From assembly GCA_018389105.1 (NCBI GenBank), contig JACATO010000986.1, positions 1 to 64,000 of the forward strand: a DNA stretch of 64,000 nucleotides, written 5' to 3'. The stretch comes from Nautilus pompilius. Taxonomy: Eukaryota; Mollusca; Cephalopoda; Nautilida; Nautilidae. This document shows, piece by piece, positions 52,801-64,000 of the stretch (within the stretch, counting starts at the first letter, position 1; every line of letters begins with the position of its first letter). The position numbers and the translations under genes were made by a program. The notes under the pieces were generated by a model. It saw only the letters and a program-made list of their open reading frames with translations. It was not told the origin of the DNA and ran no database searches.

Positions 52801-55800
52801 CGGTCACGAGGTGGCCTGTGAAGAGATGAATTAAGCAATAGTCGGTGTAATACTGGCGGGTAACTACGTCAAACTGAGGTCCCCGTTTTTTGAAAAAAAA
52901 CGGATCAAAAGTAACTCTCTCTCTCTCTCTCTATTGAAATATCCCATTTCAGTGAACAAGAAAAAAGAAATAAATATATATATATATACGTATTATTTTC
53001 ATAATTAAACTACTGTTCTTATTTTTTTTTTCTTTTGCTGTTGTTTATTGTTTGATTTCCTCGCTTGTTTTTATCTCCGCAACAACAACAACAACAACAA
53101 AATAACGGATTTTGAAATTAAGCGGAAGCGAATCAAAAATTTTGCTAACTTAATCCGCTTAACCGAATCATTTTGGCACCAAGACAGGGGAACCGCAATG
53201 TCGGTAATAAGCGCTGGTGAGACGAACCTATCTGATTAACTTAGACGTCATATTTAAATCCCGCATCATTAGACTTAAAGTCTTGTACCTTTTTTTTTTT
53301 TTTATAAAAAAAATGCTTAGTTACCATATCTATGCTGCTACAGCTGGTGGTTTTCCCTGCCCATAATCACGTACATGCGAAGTACCTGCGTTTTTTGGTT
53401 AAGGGAACTCTTACACTTTGGTGATGAAAGGATGTGGATTCCTCGGCACCCATAACAACTGCCGTGTCTCTTTTTTTACCGAAGCTGGTAAACGGTTAAC
53501 AAGCAAGCATTCATGGGGAGTCACCGCGCCAAAACTCACAGGGAAAACAGGGGGCTATTCTTTTATGAAAAACCTTTTAAAGCATTTAAGCAGCAGCTGG
53601 TTCACTAGAGATACGGGTGTTTAGTATAGGGAAGAGAACTGAGGCAAGGGGAAAATATAAGGGTAGAAAAAATTGTATAGCACAGCCCTCTTTTTTCTTG
53701 TCCCTATTATGTAAATCTCTAATGCGCGCGATCTCTTGACCCAGCCCCCCACCCCCCCCAGAAAGGTCTTTTACAATGTTGGCAATATCAGATTCAATAA
53801 AATGGAAGGATTTATAAAACATCATGAATACTTGTGATTCAATAACCCGCCTAGCCTTGCTAGTCCCTCATCTTCGGTCCAATATTGTAACCTCTCGATA
53901 CTGTGGATTTTTCATTTTTCCATGCAGAGACTTCGTACGTAAACCGTATACAACGTGATACGCGAATCAGTTTCTAGTTATACTCGTGATTGAAGCCAAG
54001 CTGAGACTGTAGTACAACAACTGCCTCATTACAGGTAACCGGGTGTTCAAGAACCGGAAACGTTTACGTGAAAGTCGGGCACTGAGAAGAAGAATGTTTA
54101 TTGGCCTCAACATTTCTGTCTTATCCATTGTCACCATACGCCAGAAACTAGTTTATGGGATGAGACAATACATGACTTCCTGCAGGTGCTTGGTCGTCCG
54201 AAAGAATAGCGAGTTGGCGTATGACAGCTTTGTTTCAGTCTTCGATGCACCTACACTGTATTGATTGTTGTTTGTAGGTTTTCTTTATTAACCCGTTCCG
54301 CGTTATTTTCCTCCATGTATCTTCCCACTAGCGTACATAAGGGTTCCATGTGCTTTCTTTAGGGTGGCTAAAAGTAGAAATGCTTTGAGGATAAGACTTC
54401 GCCACCTCGTCCGGATCCCACTGTGTAGTAGGATTCCACAGTAGACACTAACAGAATGTTATATAGACTAACCTTTTTGTTAAAACTAAGCAGAGAATAC
54501 TGGAAACAGTTAAAGGCGTGCGGTAAATTCAGGTGTTTGTTTGGCTGTATCAGACAGTGTGCTAACAAGTCATACTAGTCCCTAAAACGCACTTGAATCG
54601 CTTGATATTAAGCAAGATTTCGAAAACACCAGAAAGATGTGTGGCCACTGTCTTAACATTAGCCACGGCTGTGGAAGGGAAGTTGATGCACTCAATGAAG
54701 CAAAACTATGTACAGGAAGTGGATTCATCTTTCGCAACGATATTTCACGTGGAATTTATATGATTAGACAAATAAACGGTTTCTCTGCAGCTATGGTGGG
54801 TGTTTTGCTTGTTAAGTCTTCATATATTTAACCATTCTTGAATCATTCCGGCCTAGTTTTTTTTAATACGTATAATATATATATATATATATATGACGGC
54901 AGGAAGCGTAATTTAAATTTTAAAATTGCCTTTAATAATGATTTACGACACTTCTTTGCAGAAGGAATGGTGGATACGACCGGAACCATATCATGTCGAC
55001 TTCCGTTTTAGCGCCTCAAAAGTGTCGCTGACGGCCAAGAATGATGGCTGGCGGTAGACTCTAACTAGGATTAATGATGCAAGAGCGAAGGGTTTAGAAT
55101 CTCTGACAGACGACACTCGTAAAATCTCTCCGGATCGTGTTTAAGCTGTTTAACGAGAGAGAGGGGGGGAGGAGGGGCCCTGTTCTGGTGAAGGCGCAGA
55201 GCGTTTGGTGTCTGAGGAGTCGTGGGGTCGGTCCGACGCTGACGCACCAACTCGGTAAAAGAGTAAACCGCGCCGACTGGAGAGACATTTAAATTCTAAA
55301 GGTTGGCCTAGAAAAAAGGGAATCCCGCGAGTGTTCATGTGGCATTGAACGCAAGGGGTTTTCCCCGAAGAGAAATCGTATAAGGGTACATTTTTTGCGC
55401 AACTTTCAGCCCAGGTTCCACACTCCAAACGTGACAGGATTCTAATTGAAATATGATCGGAGAATGCGAAATGCGAACATCGAAGCGTTTCTGGGAACGA
55501 CACAAAGGCTCTCGGCCCATCATCAGCGCTGTTCCAGCCTCTATTGTGGTGGGGTAAGTGCGCATCTTCAGTGTGATTCTGGCTCACACCATGAGGTTTC
55601 TCCGCTTTTGTTCTTCGACCTGCATTGCGATTAAAACAGTGTCAAATTTGGAGTGTAAATATAAACTAAATGTTGTTCAAAGTAATATTTTATACGAGTT
55701 ACCTTCCCGGAAGTCATTCGTATTCAGTGACTGACACACAGGTTTTCCAGCTTCCGGTTAATCGCTGGACGAATCAGATTTTGACAAGAACACAAACATC

Positions 55801-57100
55801 AGCAATTCTGGACCAGTGTTGCTGACGCTGCAACTGTCGTTTCCAAAAAACGCATAAGTTGTGATGATGCGGAGTCGGCAGCAGCTTATATAAATCAAAG
55901 ATCCTAGAACCAAAGAAACTGAGAGTTAGGTGCCGTGAGCAACTACAAAAGATAGACGTTCAGTCTGCTTAAATATTTGTCCTTTAAACAGAGCTTTAGA
56001 AACCGGAAATGTAGTCACGGAATGTTACCTTTGTTCCGAAGTAGAGAATGGTAAAGAAAATTCCCCATAAACACGATTTACGAAAACAACATCAATGGAT
56101 AATCGAATGTGATCATCGATGCCAGCACAGGCAATATTTATTAACGGAATTTACTGATTATTTGTACATAGTAGCGAAATTATTAATAAACATATAAATC
56201 AAAAATAATTAAAGTCTGCTTAAATTAATAAATATTTAATTACTTTCAAGGTTACCCATGATCGAAACGTTTGTTTAATAGGAGCGTCACCTTGTAATGT
56301 AAATTAAAAATTAAATCAACAGTTCTTATACAAGACGGTCATTTATGTTCTTTAAGCTAATATGGCGTCTATTCCTACTTCTGTAAATATATAGTGTTAT
56401 TAAACATTAATTAAAGTACACCTCATTAGTTATTGTCAGCAATTATAAGACGTTTACTTGTCTTGATAAAGTTGTTAAACTCTGGGTGTTATTTAGAGCC
56501 AGTTCACCAAGAAAAAAAAAATAAAATCAGTCCCCAGAGTTTTATCTTATCGACTTCCGTGTAGCGTCAGTAGAGACGAAGGAATGATCAGGTACACAAA
56601 GTCGAAAAGATTTCTCATGAAAACAGCCACTGCAAGTAAACAGGTCGGCTGATATTTGCTTTAATTTTTTTTTTGTCGTTACCAGCAGGAATTCTCTAAA
56701 AAATTGGTTCTGGTACTGCATACAACATTCCTGGATTAAGTTAGACAGTAAAGTAAAAGATACGTTCTACATTCGCTTTATGGACAACTTTCGGTCGAAC
56801 TGTCAGACACAGCGGCAGGCTTTCATAATTACTGCCGCAGAATGCTTCTGGTCCGATGTTCTGTTACCGAATTTTGACATCCGAAATCTTGGACTCGGAC
56901 AGTTCTTGTGAAACGTTTATTGTTACACAGTATTAAGGGGGAGAGCCCTCCTCCTGCTTCTTATCACATTGGCAAAACATAATGGTTTTTTATGTTCTTT
57001 TTTTGACAAGTGTTATTATGTGTCCTGTAAAGAAATTACGTTTTACTCGATATATATATGTATATATATATCTACCGAGTATATCTCATAATGACAAAAT
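49893..57100. other. gene-free stretch with minor microsatellites
   Basis: About 7 kb without a supported gene. Contains (AAT)n at about 50011-50028, (TA)n at about 51771-51784, 52975-52988, 54869-54893 and 57048-57070, (CT)n at about 52914-52931 and (CAA)n at about 53081-53101. The largest open frame (55150-55587, minus, 145 codons) lacks any recognisable motif. An exon-like patch at 54962-55144 is listed as a finding. Confidence 0.45.
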
Positions 57101-57360
57101 GGGTGGCCACTGACCCATTGGTTAGCTTATTGGACTGCCATAGTTGACTGTTCGATCCCCGATCGCAGTCGCTCCAATTTGTTGCACCTCACTGGCACGG
57201 TTTCCTCTTTGCAAGCCGTCCGTGGAGGTCTCCCGCCGCATCTATAAATGAAGAGTTTTAGTAAGAATTTCCGTGCGGAAGTCAGCTGCGTCAGGCTTTT
57301 GTGGTGCAAGTTAAGCTACGCTCTCTAGCTGATAACCGTGTCGCTAAGCTTCCTCGCCGC
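57101..57360 (+). mobile_element. tRNA-derived SINE
   Basis: The tRNA-like head has box A TGACCCATTGGTTAGCTTAT (from 57111) and box B CTGTTCGATCCCC (about 57148-57160). The body includes AAATGAAGAGTTTTAGTAAG and the tail GATAACCGTGTCGCTAAGCT. It shares head, body and tail order with the SINE at 45.56 kb, and its box B is better preserved. No clear target duplication. Not an intact tRNA, since the acceptor stem and CCA-adjacent region do not pair. Confidence 0.8.
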
Positions 57361-58207
57361 GTGTTTGTCTCCCTTGTTGAGACTGGTGAATTAAAGATAG
57401 GGGGTGCAGCAACGAACCGTCGCAGTTGCTAGTGTTTAGCTTACGGTGTTCGGACCCTAACTCACCTGGCTGGAAGTTCATCTTTCACTGGACGGACAGC
57501 CATCTTTTCTTTATCTTTAATGACCGCGTTAAACCCGATAAACAACTTTACCTGGTATTTACCGGAAATATAGCACCACCTTGAATAGGTGCCACGTGCA
57601 AACCGTCTTTTCGTTATATACGTCAGTCACTGAAGACGACTTTCCGTGATGTGTAGAAGGATTGGTTATCCCTTAGTGCATCCTGCCGTATTATTTCAGA
57701 CCCGGAATACGATCTGGCAAGGGAATAAACGTGTGAGTCACCCGTAATAATGCATCGGCAGAGAAATATCCCCATCTGCCGACCCTGATATCTCTAATGG
57801 AACAAACAGAATTTTTATGAACAAAACTGGAATAAATCTGGGCAACCCGGAGGAATCTCTCCTGGATCCTGATGGAGCCCTGAATGGTGAGAGAATCTAA
57901 TCTACTGGCTTAAAGATTAAACGAAACCAGGACCAAATGCGACGGCCATAACGACCAGGGAGTAGACAAGGCGGTTCACCAAGCCGCTGCTTCTTTATCA
58001 CACCGAGTACTGGGCCGAAAGTAATTTTTTTTATTAAACATGTTCATTACTTTTTTAATGACAAATTCTTTTAAATAATAATAATGCTTAACCAAACAGC
58101 TTCATACTCATTTCATTCTATTTTAATTAAAGTCATCAGGACCTAATTCTCGAATATTTTAGCTCGGTATTTTGTAGGGAAAAGAACTACTCTGGAATTG
58201 TGGGTTT
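57361..58207. other. gene-free stretch
   Basis: No gene or element recognised. Confidence 0.5.
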
Positions 58208-58232
58208 GGTTGTTGTTGTTGTTGTTGTTTTT
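58208..58232. repeat. short (TTG)n microsatellite
   Basis: Seven or so TTG repeats running into a T-run. Confidence 0.85.
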
Positions 58233-58785
58233 TTAAAAAAATTGGATTTTACTGTGTAATCAAATCCACGAAAATGTTAAATGGAAAAAGATACATATAC
58301 CTTTGTATGGTTTCGCTAGACAAAATATCTGGGGGGGGTTTTTTTTTCGCTACATTGTATAGTGTAAAATTCTGGAGAGGACTGCATGGAAATAAACAGG
58401 CTACGAGAATCGTCCACTCTAAAAGAAGGGTAAGAAATGAAATCCAATTAAAACTAAATTCTTTCTCAGACCTTTTTGTCGTAAGCACTCGGCCGGCCGC
58501 GCATTGGAGTCATGCCTTGGTGATATTAATCTTTTCATTGTTAAGCGGCGCAAAGAGGAAATTCAATTCTTTATTTCAGCTTCGCCCAAATCTAAACCTT
58601 GCGTGTGTTGAGTAGGTCGGTGGTATATACGGGCGGCGGGATCCAAGAATGTGATCAAGATAAAAGGGACAGGAAATAAAAAAAAAAATCAACATAGAAT
58701 TTACTTAATACCATTAATAACAGGGGGTGGATAGACACTTCAGATGCCAAACGAAGTTTCCGGTTGAATGGAAACCTGTTTTGCT

Positions 58786-58786
<1 letters not shown>

Positions 58787-58840
<54 letters not shown>

Positions 58841-58846
58841 TGTGTT
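58787..58846. repeat. (GT)n microsatellite
   Basis: A nearly pure (GT)n run of about 26 units with one GG interruption at its end, which suggests a long and potentially polymorphic locus. Open frames on both strands (Val/Cys or Thr/His runs) are repeat by-products. Confidence 0.97.
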
Positions 58847-61471
58847 TGTCTGCTTTGCACACTTTGTTGTAGCATGCAATATATTGACGTACCCAGATCA
58901 AAACAAAGCAGAGCCTTATTTTCGAAACCAGTTATTTCTTATTAACTCATGATGGCGCCCTGCTTACCTCAGGGGCTCCGAGCATCGCTTCAGTAAAGCG
59001 GATTGTACCATGAGTCAGAATTAAACAAAGAAACCTGCTTAGGCCGTTCAACACAACTGTAGACAAGAGCGAAACAGTCAAAGAACTTACGCCAAAGCTG
59101 TGCGCGTAGTTCAACAATAAAGGATAATCATCTATTGTCGATCTAATCGCTAATCAGCTTTTAGAAAACGCAACTTCGGGCGTTCTTTAATGGGCTAAAT
59201 ATTCGTTTGTGTGCCCTTTAAAGAAAGCGTTAAGAAATGAAAAAAAAAAAAAAATTTAGTACCATTTACTACGTTTCATATTTATTTCCCAATAATTACC
59301 ATGCCAAGATGCTTTTAGTATAAGTTATTATAAATGAATTAATAATGGACAAAACTTGTGTTTACGTCGGCTTTAATGACTAGCTTAGTGCTTAATCAGC
59401 AAAAATATCCCTTTAATTAACAGTAGATATGAAAAGTAGTAAGTTCCACAGGTTTGTTGTTTGTAGCATCTTATTTAACTTTTTGTCTTCGTTAATTCTT
59501 TTTTTTAAATAGAGAAGAGAATGTTGTCGTTATGCATATTTTAAATGTTTTCGGTTACTTAGATATGGAAATTTAATGACAGGAAGACCAACTGAGTTCT
59601 TCCCGGCTCAGGCTTCTCATCTTCAGGAAAGTCGGAGACAGCATCCTTTGGGTCCAGCTAGACCAGAAGAAACAGAGGAGGTTTCTTAATTCACTTAGCT
59701 TTAAATTTCATTCCGCATCTAAAAACATCGGGGAAAGCGCCGAAGAACTCAATAAACTGCCTGTTGTCCACCAGCGATTAATTTCCCGTGTCTTGGCGTG
59801 GCTATTGATTCCATGCAAATGGTCGCTGTAATAAAGTTAGCCATTATTTTTCTCACTATATTTGTTGTAAAAATCTGAGATTAAATTGGTTTAATGTCAC
59901 TTTCAATATCGCATGGCTTCTATTAAAGAGGTCCATAAGTTTCTGTGGTGTAACCCAAACAATGGATTCTATTTTGAAAAGTTTGAAATTCCTGTTTCAT
60001 TGTACATCCTTTTGTCAAGTTAAATGTCAGCCTTTTGTCCACGCCTATGACACATCATAAACGCCAAGATAAACCACAACAAAGCATTTCCTTACGTTAT
60101 CCCACAGCAGTCATATCAATCTTGCTTAAATCCTCGAACATTATTTCCCTGCCAAACAGCAAGCGTCCGACATGGAGTTTGTCGCATGCAATTTGATAAT
60201 AAAAGTTCTCTTTGCTAGACTAACTGGCAAATGCTTTCCAAAGAAACAACTCCAATTCATGTTATAGAAGACTCTCATTCAACCAACACAAGAAGCTGCA
60301 GGTAGACATCTTGACTGTGAAAATATCTTTAGTTTGTAGTTTTGGAAGCAGTTTTCTACTGCCTATAAAGTCGAACTATTTCATTGCGAGGCGCGGTAAA
60401 CTCTATAGCAAATTAGTTAAACTACTGGGTGCATTTAAGCGTATGATTTCGTATTCTCTGTTTATTTGATTCATCTAATCTGACATTAGTGAACCTATAT
60501 TGTTAAAATCTTTACCCGCTTAATTAAAAAAAAAAATAAATGTTCCCTTACTATTTTCTTGTCCCTGTCTTCTAATTCTTGTTTACTCCTTTTCATGGCT
60601 TTTATCTCTATGTTCTCTCTTTTTTTGGCTTCTTGTTTTATTTCTCCGAACTCTTTCTTACTTTTGGTGCATCTTTAACTGAAAAGGCAACAGATTAACG
60701 TTCTTAAAATGGTATCATACAGACTTTTCTTGTTTTGCTTTGCTAAGATAAACGGGTAAAAGAACTTTTTCTTCTGCTTGAACTTCAACTCCACCCAGTA
60801 ACAGGGAAAAGAGATCGACTTTACAGAGTGATTCCTGCTTGTATCTTCGACATTAACATTGGCAAACAATGGCAGAAACATGAACGCAACCGGATATTTA
60901 AATAAATCTTTCTTAAATATTAATATTTATAAAGTATATAATATACCCTATTCACTCCTTATTGTTGTGTTATTGTTGATGTTCATTTATTGTTATTGTC
61001 TGTATTTTTGTTTGTGATACTATTAATGTTTTTTGTTGCTATTTTACGTTTTTGTTTTTTTTTTCTCTCTTTCTCATTCTCTATGATATTATTCTTGGTA
61101 TGTTGCTGTTATTATTATTTTTATCATATTGCTCTTATTCATGTTGTTATTTTATTGTAATGTTATTATTTTGATTATTGTTTTTGTTATTTGTGTTAGT
61201 ATTTGTTCTGTAGTTATGTTATTGTTACTGTCGTTAATGTTGCTACTGCTATTATGGTTCTTATTGTTATTTTTCCTGATGTTGTTATTGGTTTTGCAGC
61301 TCAGCTTTTGATTCCAAACCCACATAGAGATCTGAATCATTGTTATCGATTTATTTTCAAAACCACTTTCTTTGTAAAATTATTGATTTACTATTTCTCT
61401 TTTATCCTTCTTAAAACCGCACTTGCAGAGAACAGACAATAAACGAAATACACTACTTAAAAATTTAACGG
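58847..61471. other. gene-free stretch
   Basis: No gene recognised. A possible regulatory patch with an ATGCAAAT octamer lies at 59690-59835 (see findings). The part at about 60.95-61.31 kb is a low-complexity TTATTG/TTGTTA-rich run, whose open frame (61129-61311) encodes mostly Leu and Val and is not called. Confidence 0.5.
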
Positions 61472-61537
61472 TGAGATAGAGAGAGAAGAGAGAGAGAGAG
61501 AGAGATGGTGGGGGAGAGAGGGATGGCGAGAGAGAGA

Positions 61538-61589
<52 letters not shown>

Positions 61590-61638
61590 GAGAGAGATCG
61601 AGAGCTAGAGAAGAGAGAGAGAGAGAGAGATGGAGAGA
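61472..61638. repeat. (GA)n microsatellite
   Basis: A purine tract of interrupted (GA)n with GATGG and GATCGAGAGC breaks. The overlapping minus-strand open frame (61465-61782) is a Ser/Leu readout of the repeat. Confidence 0.95.
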
Positions 61639-63173
61639 GATTATTTTCGTTTTTACAGAAGTGGAGAAATATACATAAAGTAAATTAATGCAAGCCTTTT
61701 CAGGAGAGGAGTAAACACAAAGCCAAAGGTCTTTCAATGATTCAGACTGAAACCAGCGGGCAGTTTTACATGATAAAAGCAAATGATACGTTCAAAAGAA
61801 TGGAATTATCTGATGATGCATTAACAGTTTCAAATGTGATCTTAGGAGGAAAATGATGTTGATAAAAAGTTGTATACATCAGAAGAGATGCCAACTAAAA
61901 CTGAGCTTTGATTTTGGCAATAGATAAACGAGAAACAGAAGAATGGCAAGACATAAATCTAAGATATTAAATTTTTGGAGATATTTACTGAAATTTTGTT
62001 TAATTCATCAGATCTTGCTGACGTGCAGCTTTTATATCATAAAGCGTCGTAGCTGTGAAATTGTAGGGAGGTAAGAGAACGGACGAAAGGTAAAGAAGCT
62101 GCACAGATTAAAACACTAACTCGGCTTCACCAAGAGGAAGAAAGGGAAGCATATATTACAGACCCAAAACAAGGTTTCGTTCTGATGTAATCTAAGGTGA
62201 ACATCCTCTGATCGTACATACTAAACGCACTGGTTAAGGAGGTAGATGCCATGTACATTGGTGGCGTGTACTTGGTACGCAGAAAACTATTCCAAAAACC
62301 GAGAAAAAAAATAGTTTTTCTTTACGAATACTTAAATGATCTGTTAAGAAAACATCTACGTCCTTGTGTGTACTGTACATAATCTCCATACACGAAAACC
62401 AAACTATGTACTAATTTCTTTTCATCTATTGCATATCAGATTACTAGCTGTCGCATGATCTTAAAAGAATTTCTAATTTTAAATAGTCTCGAGCATTTCA
62501 GATATCAAGATCTATCTGGTATCAAACAGCCGACGGATTTTGCTTGGTCTCAGCAAATTTTAGACCGATATTAAGATAATTTGACCAAGCGTTCCTCTTC
62601 AGACTTTTGTGACATATAACAGACTGGCTGACCTTAGAAATGTTGCTAGTTAACATTACATTGGTCATGATCACGCGGTGGCTATAATCACACGCAGCTC
62701 TGCTTCATTTAAAACATCATTATTTCTTGTCACATGTCTTTCTAAATGGTTGTACGGGTTTGACTTTCCAGTTAATACCGCAGCATCTTTCACCAAATGT
62801 TAAAGAGGTTTTCGCTGCAGCATTTGACTATAAGAAATCTCACGAAGTTAAATCTTTACGTTAATGCCGTCATTAGGAGAATAAGAAGGATCTCTGCCTC
62901 TGTCATTGCTTTCAGTAAATACTCACCAATTTTGTACCGGTCCAATCGTTGGGAGTCCAGAGCAGAATCTTCACGTTCTAAATGGCGGAAAGCAATCAAC
63001 TTAAATCTGTCAGCAATTCCATAATTGTTCAGCGTTTCATTCATGATAAGGTGATTATAGCCCGATCTTCCGAAAATAATAGTTTATCAATAGGTAACTT
63101 GTTTCAACCGCAGATGAACACTTTTCGTGTATTTAAAACGGAAAATGGACCTGCAGGGGACAAGTTTCCGAAA

Positions 63174-63176
<3 letters not shown>
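61639..63176. other. gene-free stretch
   Basis: No gene recognised. The open frames at 62797-63044 on the two strands are mutual shadows without motifs. Confidence 0.5.
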
Positions 63177-63210
<34 letters not shown>

Positions 63211-63477
63211 AGCTCTTCTCTCTCTCTCTGTCTCATAACTCTCCCCTCTCGTTCTCTTCTCTCTCCTTCTCTACTCTCTAGATCTCTCACTCTCTCTCTC
63301 TCTCCGTCATCTCTCTCTCTACCCGTCTCTACTCTCTCTCTCTCTCTCTCCAGCATCCACTCTCGACGTCTCTCTTCTTTCTCTTTTCCCTTGTCTCTCC
63401 TCCTCTCTCTTCCTCCCCCCTGCCTGACAGCTCCGTCGTCTCTCTCCTTCTCTTCTCTCTCTCTCTCTCTCTCCCGG
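63177..63477. repeat. (CT)n pyrimidine tract
   Basis: About 300 bases of interrupted (CT)n with short unique interruptions. The long Ser/Leu (plus) and Arg/Glu (minus) open frames through it are repeat readouts. Confidence 0.95.
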
Positions 63478-63548
63478 AAAGTGTTTTCGGATTGGCGACT
63501 AGGATTTTTAATTGTTTGCCTAACTGTCGTTTTGTCCGAGGGGGCGAC

Positions 63549-63818
63549 TTAATGAACACTCGAACAACGGGGAGTTTTATTAAAGCGAAAAGAGTCGCGC
63601 AATTCTATGACAGGCGGTCGACGACGAAGAATGGATATCGGAGCAGCTGCGGGTTCTGGACTATTCGGATGGTATTTTGCTACATTTCTGAGATAGTCAC
63701 TCGGATAAAACTTTGTTTCTCCCGACTCCTGATCTAGAACTAATTTTCCAGCCGAGTCTGCGCATCCTCCGCTTGCAGATCGGTCCAAAAACATCAAAAC
63801 AAAACCGGCAGAACTCAT
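63549..63818 (-). CDS. unrecognised 89-codon open frame (candidate exon)
   Basis: An ATG-started minus-strand frame whose product has balanced, non-repetitive composition. It contains LVLDQESGETKFYPSDYLRN and a basic/proline patch PAAAPISILRRRPPVIEL, ending CSSVH-stop. Its GC content is higher than the surroundings and it lies next to a CpG-containing region at the end of the window. I do not recognise a family. There is no signal peptide, no membrane segment and no supporting splice evidence. It might be a short first exon, an exon read through into intron, or chance. Confidence 0.18.
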   Translation of the reverse strand: MSSAGFVLMFLDRSASGGCADSAGKLVLDQESGETKFYPSDYLRNVAKYHPNSPEPAAAPISILRRRPPVIELRDSFRFNKTPRCSSVH

Positions 63819-64000
63819 GGATTTAAACTCCTCCAGTCACGTGTTTAGACTAGTGAAAACGAAGAATACACAAGTGTCGGTGATCTCTCCTCTCAGTATT
63901 AACGATTTTAACAGGAAGCATTTTGGCTCATTCTACAGTAAACAACATGGGAGCATAACGTGCATATACGATGTGATATTATGACAGTAAGCTCTAACGG

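Noticed and set aside
55150-55587. 145-codon minus-strand open frame
   Set aside because: No recognisable domain, several overlapping frames on both strands in a GC-richer patch, no exon signals I trust.
57111-57180. Functional tRNA gene on the plus strand
   Set aside because: Part of a SINE with a body and tail shared by another copy; cloverleaf pairing is poor.
61129-61311. 60-codon Leu/Val-rich frame as a membrane peptide
   Set aside because: It is a direct readout of a low-complexity TTATTG-rich stretch.
63087-63559. Open frames of up to 141 codons across the terminal (CT)n tract
   Set aside because: Mainly Ser/Leu or Arg/Glu repeats on opposite strands; no unique domain.

Overview
The window reads as intergenic or intronic DNA from an animal genome. 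It is AT-rich and has no long open reading frame that looks like a host gene. It does have long dinucleotide tracts, large minisatellite arrays, tRNA-derived SINEs and decayed cut-and-paste transposons (Tc1, mariner, hAT and a retroviral-type integrase element). That mix, plus tRNA-type SINEs sharing an 'AATGAAGAGTT' body motif, suggests a mollusc, probably a cephalopod such as an octopus. The species call is inference from style and not proven here.

Layout: 0.5-1.05 kb, (TG)n then (GA)n. 1.19-1.96 kb, minus-strand Tc1 transposase relic. 6.02-6.58 kb, complete non-autonomous hAT element with an 8-bp target duplication. 7.9-8.3 kb, second Tc1 relic. 10.75-11.03 kb, SINE. 12.92-13.59 kb, 40-bp minisatellite. 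15.98-16.43 kb, pyrimidine tract studded with TGACGTCA-like sites. 18.22-18.90 kb, 54-60-bp minisatellite with a CACGTG in every unit. 21.4 kb, (ATT)n. 28.34-30.2 kb, about 46 copies of a second 40-bp repeat. 31.72-32.09 kb, short mariner-like element with TA duplication. 35.6-38.0 kb, integrase-bearing element between inverted ends. 40.95-41.81 kb, 24 exact-period 36-bp repeats that keep a 12-residue frame open. 44.14-45.43 kb, nearly full-length mariner. 45.56-45.79 kb and 57.1-57.36 kb, two related SINEs, with minus-strand tRNA-like heads at 42.06 and 49.81 kb. 47.08-47.70 kb, 34-bp array with an inverted half-copy upstream. 58.8 kb (GT)n, 61.5 kb (GA)n and 63.2 kb (CT)n tracts.

No operon or pathway is present. 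The transposase and integrase genes are all broken, so no element here looks autonomously active. The strongest unexplained structure is that the two 40-bp arrays, 15 kb apart and in opposite orientation, are the same repeat family: a shared 19-base core, identical period, and degenerate edge units in each array that resemble the other. A few exon-like stretches (about 23.6, 26.1, 54.96 and 63.55-63.82 kb) are flagged as weak candidates only.
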